Below, piece by piece: positions 8,000 to 17,746 of a DNA stretch of 64,000 bases. The notes below the pieces were generated by a model. The model ran no database searches and was not told the origin of the DNA. It worked only from the letters and a program-made list of their open reading frames with translations. Within the stretch, counting starts at the first letter, position 1, and every line of letters begins with the position of its first letter. Both the position numbers and the translations under genes were made by a program. Source of the DNA: Pseudomonadota bacterium (GTDB taxonomy: Bacteria; Chloroflexota; UBA6077; JAJPHF01); assembly GCA_021325365.1 (NCBI GenBank), contig JAJPHF010000016.1, positions 186,001 through 250,000 of the forward strand, in the 5' to 3' direction.

Positions 8000-10900
8000 A
8001 TGGCGCGGCTGGAGGAGCTGACCCGCGGGGCCGCCGTCCGCGGCGTCCTGGCCGACGGGCTGGCCACCGTCGTGGACGTGGTCTGGTACGGCTCCGACGC
8101 GGTCGAGCTGACGTACAAGGACCCGAGCGGGCGCGTCGCCCAGGAGCTGGTCTACCGCGACCGCGAGCCCACCCTCGAGGTCGTCACCGAGGGCCGGCCC
8201 TGGAGCTTCGACGGCGACGGCGCGCTCTTTCGCCTCGTCTCCGAGGCCCAGCGCATCCGCCTGGCCCACCTGTTCGATCCCGTGCTGGCGGTCCACACGT
8301 CCGACGTCGAGCCGCTACCCCACCAGATCACCGCCGTCTACGAGGCCATGCTCCCCCGCCAGCCGCTCCGCTTCCTGCTCGCCGATGACCCCGGCGCGGG
8401 CAAGACGATCATGGCGGGGCTCCTCATGAAGGAGCTGATCGCCCGCGGCGACCTGCTGCGCTGTCTCGTCGTGTGCCCCGGCAGCCTCGCCGAGCAGTGG
8501 CAGGACGAGCTGTACCACCGCTTCAACCTGCCGTTCGAGATCCTGACCAACGACAAGCTGGAGGCCGCGCGCACGGGGAACTGGTTCCTCGAGACGGACC
8601 TGGCCATCGCGCGCCTCGACAAGCTCTCCCGCAACGACGACGTGCAGGAGAAGCTGGCCGCGCCCGACGGCCGCTGGGACCTCGTGGTGTGCGACGAGGC
8701 CCACAAAATGTCTGCCTCGTTCTTCGGCGGCGAGACCAAGTACACCAAGCGCTACCGGCTGGGCCAGCTGCTCTCCACGCTCACCCGCCACTTCCTGCTG
8801 ATGACGGCGACGCCGCACAACGGCAAGGAGGAGGACTTCCAGCTCTTCATGGCGCTCCTCGACGGCGACCGCTTCGAGGGCCGCTTCCGCGACGGCGTCC
8901 ACACCTCGGACGTCTCGGACCTCATGCGCCGTATGGTGAAGGAGAACCTGCTCAAGTTCGACGGCACGCCCCTCTTTCCCGAGCGGCGTGCCTACACCGT
9001 GCCCTACAAGCTCTCCGACGCCGAGGCGCGGCTCTACAAGGCGGTCACCGAGTACGTGCGCGAGGAGTTCAATCGCGCCGAGGCGCTCCACAACGACAAG
9101 CGCGCCGGCACCGTCGGCTTCGCGCTCACCATCCTGCAGCGCCGCCTCGCGTCCTCGCCCGAGGCGATCCGCCAGTCGCTGCGCCGCCGCCGGGAGCGGC
9201 TGGAGGCGCGCCTGCGCGAGCTGGAGCTGCTCCAGCGCGGCGCCCAGGTCGGCCAGGCGCTCGCGACGGCGGTGCCCGCCCTCGACGACGAGGACGTCGC
9301 GGACTTGGAGGACGCTCCCGACCAGGAGGTCGAGGCCGCCGAGCAGGAGATCCTCGACCAGGCCACCGCCGCGCGCACCATCGCCGAGCTGCGCGCCGAG
9401 ATCGACACGCTCAAGCGCCTGGAGGCGCTCGCCATCACCGTGCGCCAGGGCGGCGAGGACCGGAAGTGGCGCGAGCTAGCGAGCCTGCTCGGCGAGATCT
9501 TCACCCCCGCGGCGCTCGCGGGCCGGGTCGCCGAGGAGCCGGTGCCCTACGGGGCGACGCTCGTGCCCTCGCCCCGCCAGAAGCTGGTCATCTTCACCGA
9601 GCACCGCGACACGCTCGCCTACCTCGAAGAGCGTATCACGACGCTGCTCGGCCGCCCTGAGGCGATAGTGAAGATTCACGGCTCGATGGGCCGCGAAGAG
9701 CGCCTGAAGGTGCAGGAGGACTTCCGCCACAACCCCGACGTGCAGGTGCTGCTCGCGACCGACGCCGCCGGCGAGGGCATCAACCTGCAGCGCGCGCACC
9801 TGATGGTGAACTACGACCTGCCCTGGAACCCGAACCGCATCGAGCAGCGCTTCGGGCGCATCCACCGCATCGGCCAGACCGAGGTCTGCCACCTGTGGAA
9901 CCTCGTCGCCTACGAGACGCGCGAGGGCGACGTGTACCGCACGCTGCTCGACAAGCTGGACGAGGCGCGGGGGGCGCTGGGGGGCCAGGTGTTCGACGTG
10001 CTGGGCAAGCTGCAGTTCGAGGGCCGACCGCTACGCGACTTGCTGATCGAGGCGGTCCGCTACGGCGAGCAGCCCGCCGTGCGCGCCCGCCTCACGCAGG
10101 CGGTGGCCGACGCGCTCGACGCGGAGCATCTGCGCGACCTCATCGAGGAGCGGGCCGTCGTCCACGACCTCATGGATACGACCCGCGTCCACCGCATCCG
10201 CGAGGACATGGAGCGCGCCGAGGCCCGGCGGCTGCAGCCCCACTACGTCGAGGCGCTCTTCCTGGCGGCCTTCGAGCGCCTGGGCGGCAGCGCGAAGCAG
10301 CGCGAGCCCCGCCGCTACGAGATCACGCACGTCCCCGCGGTGGTTCGCCAGCGCGACCGCCTGATCGGCATCGGCGCCCCCGTGGCGCTCCGCTACGAGC
10401 GCATCGCCTTCGAGAAGGAGTTGCTCGCGCCGCCGGGCCAGGCCCCGGCCGCCTTCGTCTGCCCCGGCCACCCGCTGCTGGACGCCGTCATCGACCTCAC
10501 CCTGGAGCGCAACCGCGACCTGCTCCGCCGGGGCTCGGTGCTGGTAGACGATCAGGACCTGGGCACGGAGCCACGCGTGCTGTTCTATCTAGAGCACGCT
10601 ATTCAGGACGCCAGCCTGACCCGCTCCGGCGAGCGCCGCGTCATCTCCAAGCGCATGCTCTACGTCGAGATGGACGCGGCCGGCAATACCCGACACCTCC
10701 AGTACGCCCCCTACCTCGACTACCGCCAGCTCGCCGCCGACGAGCCATCCGTCGAGACCATCGTGAACTTGCCGGAGTGCGGCTGGATCACCCGCGAGCT
10801 GGAACAGCGCGCCCAGGCGTACGCCATCCAGCACGTGGTGCCCGAGCACCTGGACGAGGTGCGCGCCCGCAAGCTGGAGCTGATCGCCAAGACCGAGGCG

Positions 10901-11569
10901 GCGGTCAAGGATCGGCTCACGAAGGAGATCAGCTACTGGGACCACCGCTCGGTGGAGCTGCGGCTGCAGGAGCAGGCCGGCAAGGTGAACGCCCGCCTGA
11001 ACTCCGAAGAGGCCCGGAAGCGCGCGGACGCCCTCATCGCGCGCCTCGACAAGCGCCTGGAGGAGCTGCGGCTGGAGCGCCAGATCGCCCCGCGCCCGCC
11101 CGTCGTGATCGGCGGTCTGCTCGTCGTCCCCGCGGGGCTGATTGCCCGGTTGACGGGGAAGCCCCTCCCCGCTCCCGCCGCCACGGTGGACACGCAGGCC
11201 GCGGCTGCCAGAGCGCGCGAGATCATCATGGAGGTCGAGCGCGGCCTGGGCTTCGAGCCGACCGACCGCGAGGCCGAGAAGCTGGGCTACGACATCGAGA
11301 GCAGCGTGCCGGGCACCGGGAAGCTGCGCTTCATCGAGGTGAAGGGCCGCGTCTCTGGCGCCGACACTATTACCGTGACCAAGAACGAGATCCTCTACTC
11401 GCTGAACAAGCCCGACGACTACATCCTGGCCATCGTGGAGTTCCTGCCCGACGGCGCGCACCGGGTTCACTACGTCCGGCGCCCCTTCCGCCGCGAGCCC
11501 GACTTCGGCGCGGCCAGCGTCAACTACACCTTCGCCGACCTCCTCGCCCGCGCCGAGGCGCCGGCATGA
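8000..11569 (+). CDS. SNF2-family helicase with C-terminal DUF3883-like domain (defence)
   Basis: This 1,189-residue protein is an SF2/SNF2 ATPase. Walker A (DDPGAGKTIMAG) lies at about residues 129-140, a DEAH box (VVCDEAHKM) at 229-237, MTATPHNGKEEDF follows, and motif VI RIEQRFGRIHRIGQ begins near 613. After a long helical middle the last 115 residues (LGFEPTDREAEKLGYD, LRFIEVKGR, TVTKNEI) match the DUF3883 domain, which resembles a degenerate nuclease fold with the EVK element. Such SNF2-DUF3883 proteins occur in phage-defence islands, including DISARM-type loci. GGGGGAG precedes the ATG. It leads the island in the same direction as all following defence genes. Confidence 0.88.
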   Translation: MARLEELTRGAAVRGVLADGLATVVDVVWYGSDAVELTYKDPSGRVAQELVYRDREPTLEVVTEGRPWSFDGDGALFRLVSEAQRIRLAHLFDPVLAVHTSDVEPLPHQITAVYEAMLPRQPLRFLLADDPGAGKTIMAGLLMKELIARGDLLRCLVVCPGSLAEQWQDELYHRFNLPFEILTNDKLEAARTGNWFLETDLAIARLDKLSRNDDVQEKLAAPDGRWDLVVCDEAHKMSASFFGGETKYTKRYRLGQLLSTLTRHFLLMTATPHNGKEEDFQLFMALLDGDRFEGRFRDGVHTSDVSDLMRRMVKENLLKFDGTPLFPERRAYTVPYKLSDAEARLYKAVTEYVREEFNRAEALHNDKRAGTVGFALTILQRRLASSPEAIRQSLRRRRERLEARLRELELLQRGAQVGQALATAVPALDDEDVADLEDAPDQEVEAAEQEILDQATAARTIAELRAEIDTLKRLEALAITVRQGGEDRKWRELASLLGEIFTPAALAGRVAEEPVPYGATLVPSPRQKLVIFTEHRDTLAYLEERITTLLGRPEAIVKIHGSMGREERLKVQEDFRHNPDVQVLLATDAAGEGINLQRAHLMVNYDLPWNPNRIEQRFGRIHRIGQTEVCHLWNLVAYETREGDVYRTLLDKLDEARGALGGQVFDVLGKLQFEGRPLRDLLIEAVRYGEQPAVRARLTQAVADALDAEHLRDLIEERAVVHDLMDTTRVHRIREDMERAEARRLQPHYVEALFLAAFERLGGSAKQREPRRYEITHVPAVVRQRDRLIGIGAPVALRYERIAFEKELLAPPGQAPAAFVCPGHPLLDAVIDLTLERNRDLLRRGSVLVDDQDLGTEPRVLFYLEHAIQDASLTRSGERRVISKRMLYVEMDAAGNTRHLQYAPYLDYRQLAADEPSVETIVNLPECGWITRELEQRAQAYAIQHVVPEHLDEVRARKLELIAKTEAAVKDRLTKEISYWDHRSVELRLQEQAGKVNARLNSEEARKRADALIARLDKRLEELRLERQIAPRPPVVIGGLLVVPAGLIARLTGKPLPAPAATVDTQAAAARAREIIMEVERGLGFEPTDREAEKLGYDIESSVPGTGKLRFIEVKGRVSGADTITVTKNEILYSLNKPDDYILAIVEFLPDGAHRVHYVRRPFRREPDFGAASVNYTFADLLARAEAPA

Positions 11570-11636
11570 CACCAGCGTGCGCCGCTCAGACTAACGGATT
11601 CGGGCCGTCGTGCCGCGGAGCGATGAAGCCAGTCCT

Positions 11637-12236
11637 ATGAGACGCAACGAGCTTCTCGAGCTTCATTTCATCACCCATATCGACAACGTCCCTTCCATTC
11701 TCCAGCGCGGTGTCCTCGGCCATAGGCGAGCACAGCGTCTCACCCATCAGTCGACCGCCAAGCCGGGTGTGCAAGATCGACGGGCGCGCATCCGGCTTCC
11801 CAATGGCAGGTGGCTCCATGAGTACGCAAACCTGTACATTTGTTCTAGGAACCCAGCGCTCTACCTCATGGCGCTGAATCATGGGCATGAGAACCTGACG
11901 GTGCTGCGGATCAGTACGGACGTGCTCGACCTACCCGGTGTAGTCATCACCGACGGAAACGCCGCGGACGACATCGTCCGCTGGTTCCCGTCGCCGGCTG
12001 GCCTCGCCGTCCTCAACCGGGACCGCGTGTTCGCGGAGTACTGGACACACGGGGACGACCAGCGGGAGTACGAGTTGCACAAGTTCCAAAAATGTGCCGA
12101 GGTGCTCGTGCCGGGGCAGGTGGCCCCTTCCTTGATCCGTGGCGCCTACGTAAGCTGTGAGGAGAGCAGACAGCGCCTGACCGCTGCGGCTCCAGGGCTG
12201 ACCGTCGCCGTGGACTCGCACCTGTTCTTTCGGTAA
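11637..12236 (+). CDS. darT: DarT-type ADP-ribosyltransferase toxin (DUF4433)
   Basis: DarT transfers ADP-ribose from NAD to bases in single-stranded DNA, blocking replication. The 199-residue protein shows the family features: the N-terminal HFITHIDNVPSILQRGVL, the YANLYICSRNPALYLM strand and loop, and KCAEVLVPGQV, whose Glu155 matches the catalytic Glu of the A-E-x-L-V element. I used the ATG at 11637, which gives the usual N-terminus; a GTG at 11610 is in frame. The gene sits 13 bases upstream of its antitoxin. Its base composition is less GC-rich than the helicase before it, which suggests a separate origin. Confidence 0.88.
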   Translation: MRRNELLELHFITHIDNVPSILQRGVLGHRRAQRLTHQSTAKPGVQDRRARIRLPNGRWLHEYANLYICSRNPALYLMALNHGHENLTVLRISTDVLDLPGVVITDGNAADDIVRWFPSPAGLAVLNRDRVFAEYWTHGDDQREYELHKFQKCAEVLVPGQVAPSLIRGAYVSCEESRQRLTAAAPGLTVAVDSHLFFR

Positions 12237-12249
12237 CGAGGAGCGCGCC

Positions 12250-13371
12250 ATGGTACAGGTACTGGAAGGTGACCTGTTCAAGTCCGACGCGCAGACGCTC
12301 GTCAACACGGTGAACTGCGTCGGCGTCATGGGCAAAGGCATCGCCCTGGAGTTCCGCAAGCGCTTCCCGGAAATGTACGCGGACTATCTGCGGCGGTGCC
12401 GCGCGGGTCAGGTTCGCCTTGGCGAGCCATACCTTGTACGGCGCCTGCTCCCGCCGTGGATCATCAACTTCCCGACCAAGCAGCACTGGCGCGCGGTCTC
12501 GCGCCTGTCCGACATCGTCCGCGGTCTGAAGTATCTGGAGAGCCACTATCGTGAGTGGGGCGTCACCTCGCTCGCGGTGCCCCCGCTCGGCTGCGGACTC
12601 GGGCAGCTAGAGTGGCGTGTGGTGGGACCGACGCTGTACCGGCACCTGAGCCGTCTAGACATTCCTGTGACACTGTACGCTCCACACGGCACACCGCGAG
12701 CTGAGCTGGACGAGGACTTTCTCTCCGGCCAGACGGCCGCGGACACGGTGGACGGCACTGATGCACCCCGCATCGAAGCCGCGTGGGTGGCGCTGGTGGC
12801 TATCGTCGCCCGCATACTGCGCGAGCCGTTCCATTGGCCGATTGGGCGTACCACCTTCCAGAAGATCGCCTACTTCGCGACGGAGAACGGGCTGCCCACG
12901 GGGCTTCACCACGAGAAGAGCTACTATGGGCCATTCGCACCCGAGTTGAAGCCTGTCATCAGCCGCCTGGTGAACAACGGCCTGCTCCAAGAACGGCAGC
13001 AAGGACGGATGATCGCCGTCGAGCCGGGGGCTACGTTCGACGATGCCCGCGACGCTTATCGTGACGAGCTGACCCGGTGGGAGCCGATCATCGACCGTGT
13101 AGCTGACCTCTTCTTGCGCATGCGCACCGACCAGGCCGAGGTCGCGGCGACGGTCCACTACGTGGCTCGTACCCTAGAGTCGAGGGCCACTGGCTCGCCA
13201 TCGGAACGCGAAGTGGTGGACGCGGTCATGGATTGGAAGCAGCGCCGCCGACCGCCGCTGTCCGACGTCGAGGTGGCGCGGGCGATCCGCAACCTGAGTC
13301 TGCTTGGCTGGGTCAGTGTCCAGCCCAGCGCCGATCTCCCCATGCCTGAGGATGATCTCACACTCGTATAG
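12250..13371 (+). CDS. darG: DarG-type macrodomain antitoxin
   Basis: DarG removes ADP-ribose from DNA with its macrodomain and also binds DarT. The first 155 residues of this 373-residue protein are a macrodomain: [34 protein letters not shown], then [13 protein letters not shown]. The C-terminal part (from about residue 175) contains [14 protein letters not shown] and [20 protein letters not shown], which looks like a SocA/Panacea-type helical domain and probably neutralises the toxin; that comparison is my inference. GAGGAG precedes the ATG. The pair forms a compact operon inside the defence island, consistent with the known anti-phage role of DarTG. Confidence 0.88.
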   Translation: MVQVLEGDLFKSDAQTLVNTVNCVGVMGKGIALEFRKRFPEMYADYLRRCRAGQVRLGEPYLVRRLLPPWIINFPTKQHWRAVSRLSDIVRGLKYLESHYREWGVTSLAVPPLGCGLGQLEWRVVGPTLYRHLSRLDIPVTLYAPHGTPRAELDEDFLSGQTAADTVDGTDAPRIEAAWVALVAIVARILREPFHWPIGRTTFQKIAYFATENGLPTGLHHEKSYYGPFAPELKPVISRLVNNGLLQERQQGRMIAVEPGATFDDARDAYRDELTRWEPIIDRVADLFLRMRTDQAEVAATVHYVARTLESRATGSPSEREVVDAVMDWKQRRRPPLSDVEVARAIRNLSLLGWVSVQPSADLPMPEDDLTLV

Positions 13372-13426
13372 TTCGCCGATCACCGAGTTGATGCCGATCC
13401 ATCAACGTGTGGGGAGAAGCCAGGAC

Positions 13427-13675
13427 ATGGCCGAGTACCGCAAGAAGCTGATCGAGGTCGCCCTGCCGCTCGACAAGATCAACGCCGCATCCGCGCGCGA
13501 GAAGTCCATCCGCCACGGCCACCCCAGCACCCTCCACCTCTGGTGGGCGCGCCGCCCGCTCGCCGCCGCCCCCTCCTACAATAGCCTGGTGCACAGTTGG
13601 CCCGAGATCAGCCGCCTCGCGCGCGAGGCCGGCACACCGCAACCCGCGCAAGGACCGCTCTTCGCGGCACCTTAA
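13427..13675 (+). pseudogene. Relic of a second DUF1156 methylase: first and last pieces joined
   Basis: The 82-codon frame starts [19 protein letters not shown] and runs to [10 protein letters not shown], matching the first 46 residues of the DUF1156 methylase encoded at 14330. It then jumps directly to [18 protein letters not shown] and GPLFAAP, matching the last 37 residues of the same protein. About 850 middle codons, with all methylase motifs, are missing and the frame is kept across the junction. It lies 36 bases upstream of the nuclease-like gene. This is evidence for a former tandem pair of methylases, one removed by internal deletion. A tiny functional protein cannot be excluded. Confidence 0.8.
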
Positions 13676-13711
13676 CTTGGCGCACAGTTCACCTGTAGCC
13701 GGAGGAATCCT

Positions 13712-14305
13712 ATGCGAGAGCGGCCCGAGCGGATGATCCAGCACGACGAGATGGCGATCCCAATTATCCGCAACATGTTGAAGGAGCAAGGGTTACCTTG
13801 CTACGACGTAGGGGTCGAAACCGACCGCGAGGAGTTGCGACAGGCTCTTCTCGGTAGACACGACACCGCATCGATCATGTTCCGGTTCCGCCCGGACCTG
13901 ATCTGCCTCCGGCCTGGCCGTAGCTCAGTATTGATCGAGGCGAAGAGCGAGGGGGGAAGATACCGGCATTTCTCCGTCGAGGTGGATTCCTATCGAGCGG
14001 CGCGTCACTGGGACGCTATATGCCCACCTCTCATGTACGCCTTCGCAGATTTGAGTCAACCCCCTCGGGTCTATGCTTGCTGGGCCGCCGAGATTCCAGA
14101 GCCATTGGAAATCCGGGTGCCCCAGCGGTGGGACGCCGCGGCCACCGAAGCACGTATACGTGCGGAGTTTCCCAACACTACGATAAGGCAGGAGCCCTAC
14201 AACCCCGACCCGTACAGGTCGGGCACGCCCTACCTTCTCATTCCAAAGAAGGCACCGTATCTTCGGACCTGGGATAAGTTCGTTGCCAACGAACTCCTGC
14301 GCTGA
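13712..14305 (+). CDS. Hypothetical protein with PD-(D/E)xK nuclease-like motif
   Basis: I do not recognise a named family. The 197-residue protein contains FRFRPDLICL followed by SSVLIEAKSEGG at about residues 70-90. The spacing of the Asp and the E-x-K fits the catalytic core of PD-(D/E)xK nucleases. A helix rich in E and R precedes it and an alternating beta pattern with a YLLIPKKAPYL end follows. GGAGG lies before the ATG at 13712. It lies between the methylase relic and the intact DUF1156 methylase, 24 bases from the latter, so a restriction or effector role beside the methylase is plausible but unproven. Confidence 0.65.
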   Translation: MRERPERMIQHDEMAIPIIRNMLKEQGLPCYDVGVETDREELRQALLGRHDTASIMFRFRPDLICLRPGRSSVLIEAKSEGGRYRHFSVEVDSYRAARHWDAICPPLMYAFADLSQPPRVYACWAAEIPEPLEIRVPQRWDAAATEARIRAEFPNTTIRQEPYNPDPYRSGTPYLLIPKKAPYLRTWDKFVANELLR

Positions 14306-14329
14306 CGAAGCCAAACGGTATGCGGGACA

Positions 14330-17152
14330 GTGACCGTGGATAATCGGAAGAAGCTGATCGAAGTCGCCCTGCCGCTGGAGGCGATCAACAAGGCCGCCGC
14401 CAGCGAGAAGGGCGTGCGGGGCCATCCGAATACGCTCCACCAGTGGTGGGCGCGTCGCCCGCTGGCGGCCTGCCGTGCTGTGATTTTCGCGAGCCTAGTG
14501 GATGACCCAGGCGGCTACCTGCCCGAGTCCGAGGCTGAGAAGGAGCGCACCCGGCTCTTCGCTATAATGGAGCGACTCGTCGACTGGTCGGGTGCCACCA
14601 ATGACCATGTACTCGACCAGGCCAAGCTGGAGATCGCTCGCAGCGCCGCGCGGGCTAGCGGCTTGCCCGAGCCGCAGTCGCGCGCCGACGTAAAACGACT
14701 GCTCATTGAGGTGGCGCCACCCGTCTACGATCCGTTCTCCGGCAGCGGCAGCATCCCCCTCGAGGCCCAGCGGCTCGGCCTCCGCAGCCTGGCGACGGAT
14801 TTGAACCCCGTGCCTGTCATCATGACGCGAGCGGTCATCGACTACCCGGTCCGCTTCGGCAATCGGCCGCCGGTTAATCCGGGCGGCGCTGACTCGCTTG
14901 CCCGCGGCGGCGATTGGCGCGGCGCGGCGGGGCTCGCCGCCGACATCCGCTACTACGCTCGCTGGGCGCGCGACGAAGCCCAGCGGCGGATCGGCGACCA
15001 TTACCCGAAGGGTCCACGCGGCGAGACCGTTCTCGCCTGGATCTGGGCACGTACCGTCACCTGCCCCAATCCGGCTTGTCGCGCGCAGATGCCCCTCGTG
15101 CGCGCCTTCTGGTTGTCGAGCAAGCCGAGCCGCAAGGCTTGGTTGGAGCCGATCGTCGATCACGCAGCCCGCACGGTCCGCTTCGAGGTACGTACCGGCC
15201 AGGGCGGCCCCCGCGAGGGCACGGTCAACCGCCGCGGCGCCTCCTGCTTGGTGTGTGGCCCCGATCATCCCGTCAAGCTCGAATACGTCCGCGCCGAGGG
15301 CCGCGCCGGGCGTCTCAGCCACCAGCTCTTGGCCGCTGTCGTCGATGCCGGCCGGGGCCGCGGCTATCTCTCGCCTACGCCCGAGCAGGAGGCCGCCGCT
15401 CAGGCCACCAGGCCTCTGAACCCGCCGGACATCGATCTCCCTGCCCAGGCTCTGGGCTTCCGCGTTCAGAACTACGGCATGCGGCGATTCAGCGATCTCT
15501 ACACCGACCGCCAGCTACTCGCGCTCACTACCTTGGCCGACCTGGTCAAAGAGGCGCGCGCGCAGATTCTGGCGGATACAACACAGCAGCCCGCTGCCCA
15601 CTCGGGGCGCGCGCCTGATGATGCCGAACAGTACGCGAAGGTGGTCAGCGTCTACCTCGCGCTGGCCCTCAGTAAGGCCGCCGGCAACTGGTCGTCGCTC
15701 ACGCGTTGGCTGCCCGCCTCGGAGGGGATCGCCGGCACGTTCGGGCGCCCCACGCTGTCGATGGTCTGGGACTTCGTCGAAGCGAATGTGCTGAGCCATT
15801 CCCTGGCAAGCTGGCTGCGCATCGCGGATTCGGTGGCCGACAGCATCACTGCCGCGCCCGCCGATGGCGTCCCCGGTCGGGTGGAGCAGCGGGACGCCGC
15901 TACGTCCGGCGGCTGGGAGGTGCCGGTCGTCGTCAGTACTGATCCTCCCTACTACGACAATATCGGCTACGCGCATCTGTCGGACTACTACTACATATGG
16001 CTGCGCCGCATGTTGGCCGACGTCGAGCCCGACCTGTTCCATACCATCGAGACTCCCAAGACGCAAGAGCTAGTTGCTGAGCCGGCCCGCTTCCAGGGCA
16101 GCCGCAACCGCGCCGCCAGCTTCTTCAAGGAAGGCTTCCACCACGTTTTTGAGCGCATCCGCGCCTACGCCGACCCCCACCACCCTATGACCGTCTACTA
16201 CGCGTTCAAGCAGGCCGAGCGCGACGACGGTGAGGGGGGCGAGCTTTTCTCCGCCTCTACAGGTTGGGAGACCGCTCTCAGTGGGCTTGTCACCGCCGGC
16301 TTCGAGCTTGTCGGCACCTGGCCCATGCACACCGAGATGGCCGGTCGCCTGCGCGACATCGGCAGCAATGCCCTCGCCTCATCTATCATCCTGGTCTGTC
16401 GCCCGCGCCCCGCTTCCGCCGCCTCTGCCACCCGGCGCGAGTTGCTCGCCGCGCTCCGGAGTGAGCTACCCGCTGCGCTCCGCGAGCTTCAGCACGGCAA
16501 CATCGCGCCCGTCGACCTGGCACAGGCCGCCATCGGTCCGGGCATGTCGGTATATACGCGCTATACCCAGGTGCTCGATGCCGAGGGCAAGCCGCTGTCC
16601 GTCCGTGAAGCCTTAACCCTCATCAACCAGACGCTCGACGAGGTCCTGGCCGAGCAGGAGGGCGACTTCGACGCCGATACTCGTTGGGCGCTCGCCTGGT
16701 ACGACCAGTTCGGCTTCGCCGATGGCGACTATGGTGTGGCCGAGACACTCTCCACGGCGAAGAACACGAGCGTCTCCGGTATGGCCGAGGCCGGGATCCT
16801 CGCGTCCCGCAGCGGCAAGGTACGGCTGCTCCGGCCCGCCGAGCTTCCTGCAGATTGGGACCCGGCCACTGATCGCCGCCTTACCGTCTGGGAGACGGTC
16901 CACCATCTCGTCCGTGCTTTGGAATCAGGCGGCGAGGGCGCGGCTGCCGAGTTAATCGCGAAGCTCGGCAGCCGCGCCGAGACGGCCCGCGAGCTTGCCT
17001 ACCGGCTCTTCAACAGCTCGGAGCAGCGGCAGCGCGCGACGGAGGCGCGCTCCTACAACGCCCTGGTCCAGAGCTGGCCCGAGATCACGCGCCTCGCCCG
17101 CGAGCTGGGCACGACGCCGGCCGCCCAGCCGGGCCTGTTTGCCGGGGCCTGA
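14330..17152 (+). CDS. DUF1156 family DNA methyltransferase with zinc ribbon
   Basis: This 940-residue protein is a putative adenine-type DNA methylase of the DUF1156 family. The N-terminus [14 protein letters not shown] and [11 protein letters not shown] is diagnostic. The AdoMet motif YDPFSGSGSIPLEAQRLG lies at about residues 133-150, and the catalytic DPPYYDNIGY motif at about 538-547. A zinc ribbon is formed by CPNPAC at about 244-249 and CLVCG near 306. It starts with GTG at 14330. DUF1156 proteins recur in defence islands with DUF499 ATPases, as here, and probably mark self DNA. The stop is three bases from the zeta-toxin start, so they are likely cotranscribed. Confidence 0.87.
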   Translation: MTVDNRKKLIEVALPLEAINKAAASEKGVRGHPNTLHQWWARRPLAACRAVIFASLVDDPGGYLPESEAEKERTRLFAIMERLVDWSGATNDHVLDQAKLEIARSAARASGLPEPQSRADVKRLLIEVAPPVYDPFSGSGSIPLEAQRLGLRSLATDLNPVPVIMTRAVIDYPVRFGNRPPVNPGGADSLARGGDWRGAAGLAADIRYYARWARDEAQRRIGDHYPKGPRGETVLAWIWARTVTCPNPACRAQMPLVRAFWLSSKPSRKAWLEPIVDHAARTVRFEVRTGQGGPREGTVNRRGASCLVCGPDHPVKLEYVRAEGRAGRLSHQLLAAVVDAGRGRGYLSPTPEQEAAAQATRPLNPPDIDLPAQALGFRVQNYGMRRFSDLYTDRQLLALTTLADLVKEARAQILADTTQQPAAHSGRAPDDAEQYAKVVSVYLALALSKAAGNWSSLTRWLPASEGIAGTFGRPTLSMVWDFVEANVLSHSLASWLRIADSVADSITAAPADGVPGRVEQRDAATSGGWEVPVVVSTDPPYYDNIGYAHLSDYYYIWLRRMLADVEPDLFHTIETPKTQELVAEPARFQGSRNRAASFFKEGFHHVFERIRAYADPHHPMTVYYAFKQAERDDGEGGELFSASTGWETALSGLVTAGFELVGTWPMHTEMAGRLRDIGSNALASSIILVCRPRPASAASATRRELLAALRSELPAALRELQHGNIAPVDLAQAAIGPGMSVYTRYTQVLDAEGKPLSVREALTLINQTLDEVLAEQEGDFDADTRWALAWYDQFGFADGDYGVAETLSTAKNTSVSGMAEAGILASRSGKVRLLRPAELPADWDPATDRRLTVWETVHHLVRALESGGEGAAAELIAKLGSRAETARELAYRLFNSSEQRQRATEARSYNALVQSWPEITRLARELGTTPAAQPGLFAGA

Positions 17153-17155
17153 TCC

Positions 17156-17746
17156 GTGAGTGCCGCGACTAGCCCGCTCGTCGTCGTGATCGCCGGCCCG
17201 AACGGTGCCGGCAAGTCCACCATCGCGCCGCGGCTGCTCCAGGGCGCTCTCGCCGTCACAGAGTTCGTCAACGCGGATACCATCGCCCAGGGCCTGTCTG
17301 CCTTCCGGCCCGAGATGGTGGCGGTGGCCGCTGGCCGGGTCATGTTGGCACGTCTGCGGTCGCTGGCGCGCCGGCGGGCGAGCTTCGCCTTCGAGACCAC
17401 TCTTGCTAGCCGCACCTTCGCGCCCTGGCTCACGAGCCTGCGCACCTCGGGCTATCGCGCGCACTTGGTGTTTCTTTCCGTCGCGAGCCCCGAGCTGGCC
17501 GTGGCGCGGGTCCGGGAGCGCGTGCGTGGGGGTGGCCATGCCGTACCAGAAGCCGTCGTCCGCCGGCGGTTCGCCGCCGGGCTACGCAACTTCTTCGCTC
17601 TCTATCGTGAGGTGGTCGATTCCTGGCAGATGTTCGACAATTCCACAGCAGATGAACCCCGTCTCTTGGCGACCGGCCGCGCCGCGCAGCCGGCCGCGAT
17701 TCTGGACGTCCGAGCCTGGGAGGCGCTCATGAGGAGGCAGGGATGA
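17156..17746 (+). CDS. Zeta-toxin-like P-loop kinase
   Basis: The 196-residue protein has a Walker A GPNGAGKST at residues 12-20, then EFVNADTIAQGL, ASFAFETTL and RVRERVRGGGHAVPEAVVRRRF. This order (N-A-D, F-E-T-T, G-G-H-x-V-P) is that of zeta-like toxins, which phosphorylate UDP-N-acetylglucosamine or related substrates. The GTG start follows the methylase stop by three bases and the stop overlaps the next small gene by four, so it is embedded in the defence operon. It might act as an abortive-infection toxin or as a housekeeping-type AAA kinase; the sequence supports the fold, not the target. Confidence 0.75.
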   Translation: MSAATSPLVVVIAGPNGAGKSTIAPRLLQGALAVTEFVNADTIAQGLSAFRPEMVAVAAGRVMLARLRSLARRRASFAFETTLASRTFAPWLTSLRTSGYRAHLVFLSVASPELAVARVRERVRGGGHAVPEAVVRRRFAAGLRNFFALYREVVDSWQMFDNSTADEPRLLATGRAAQPAAILDVRAWEALMRRQG

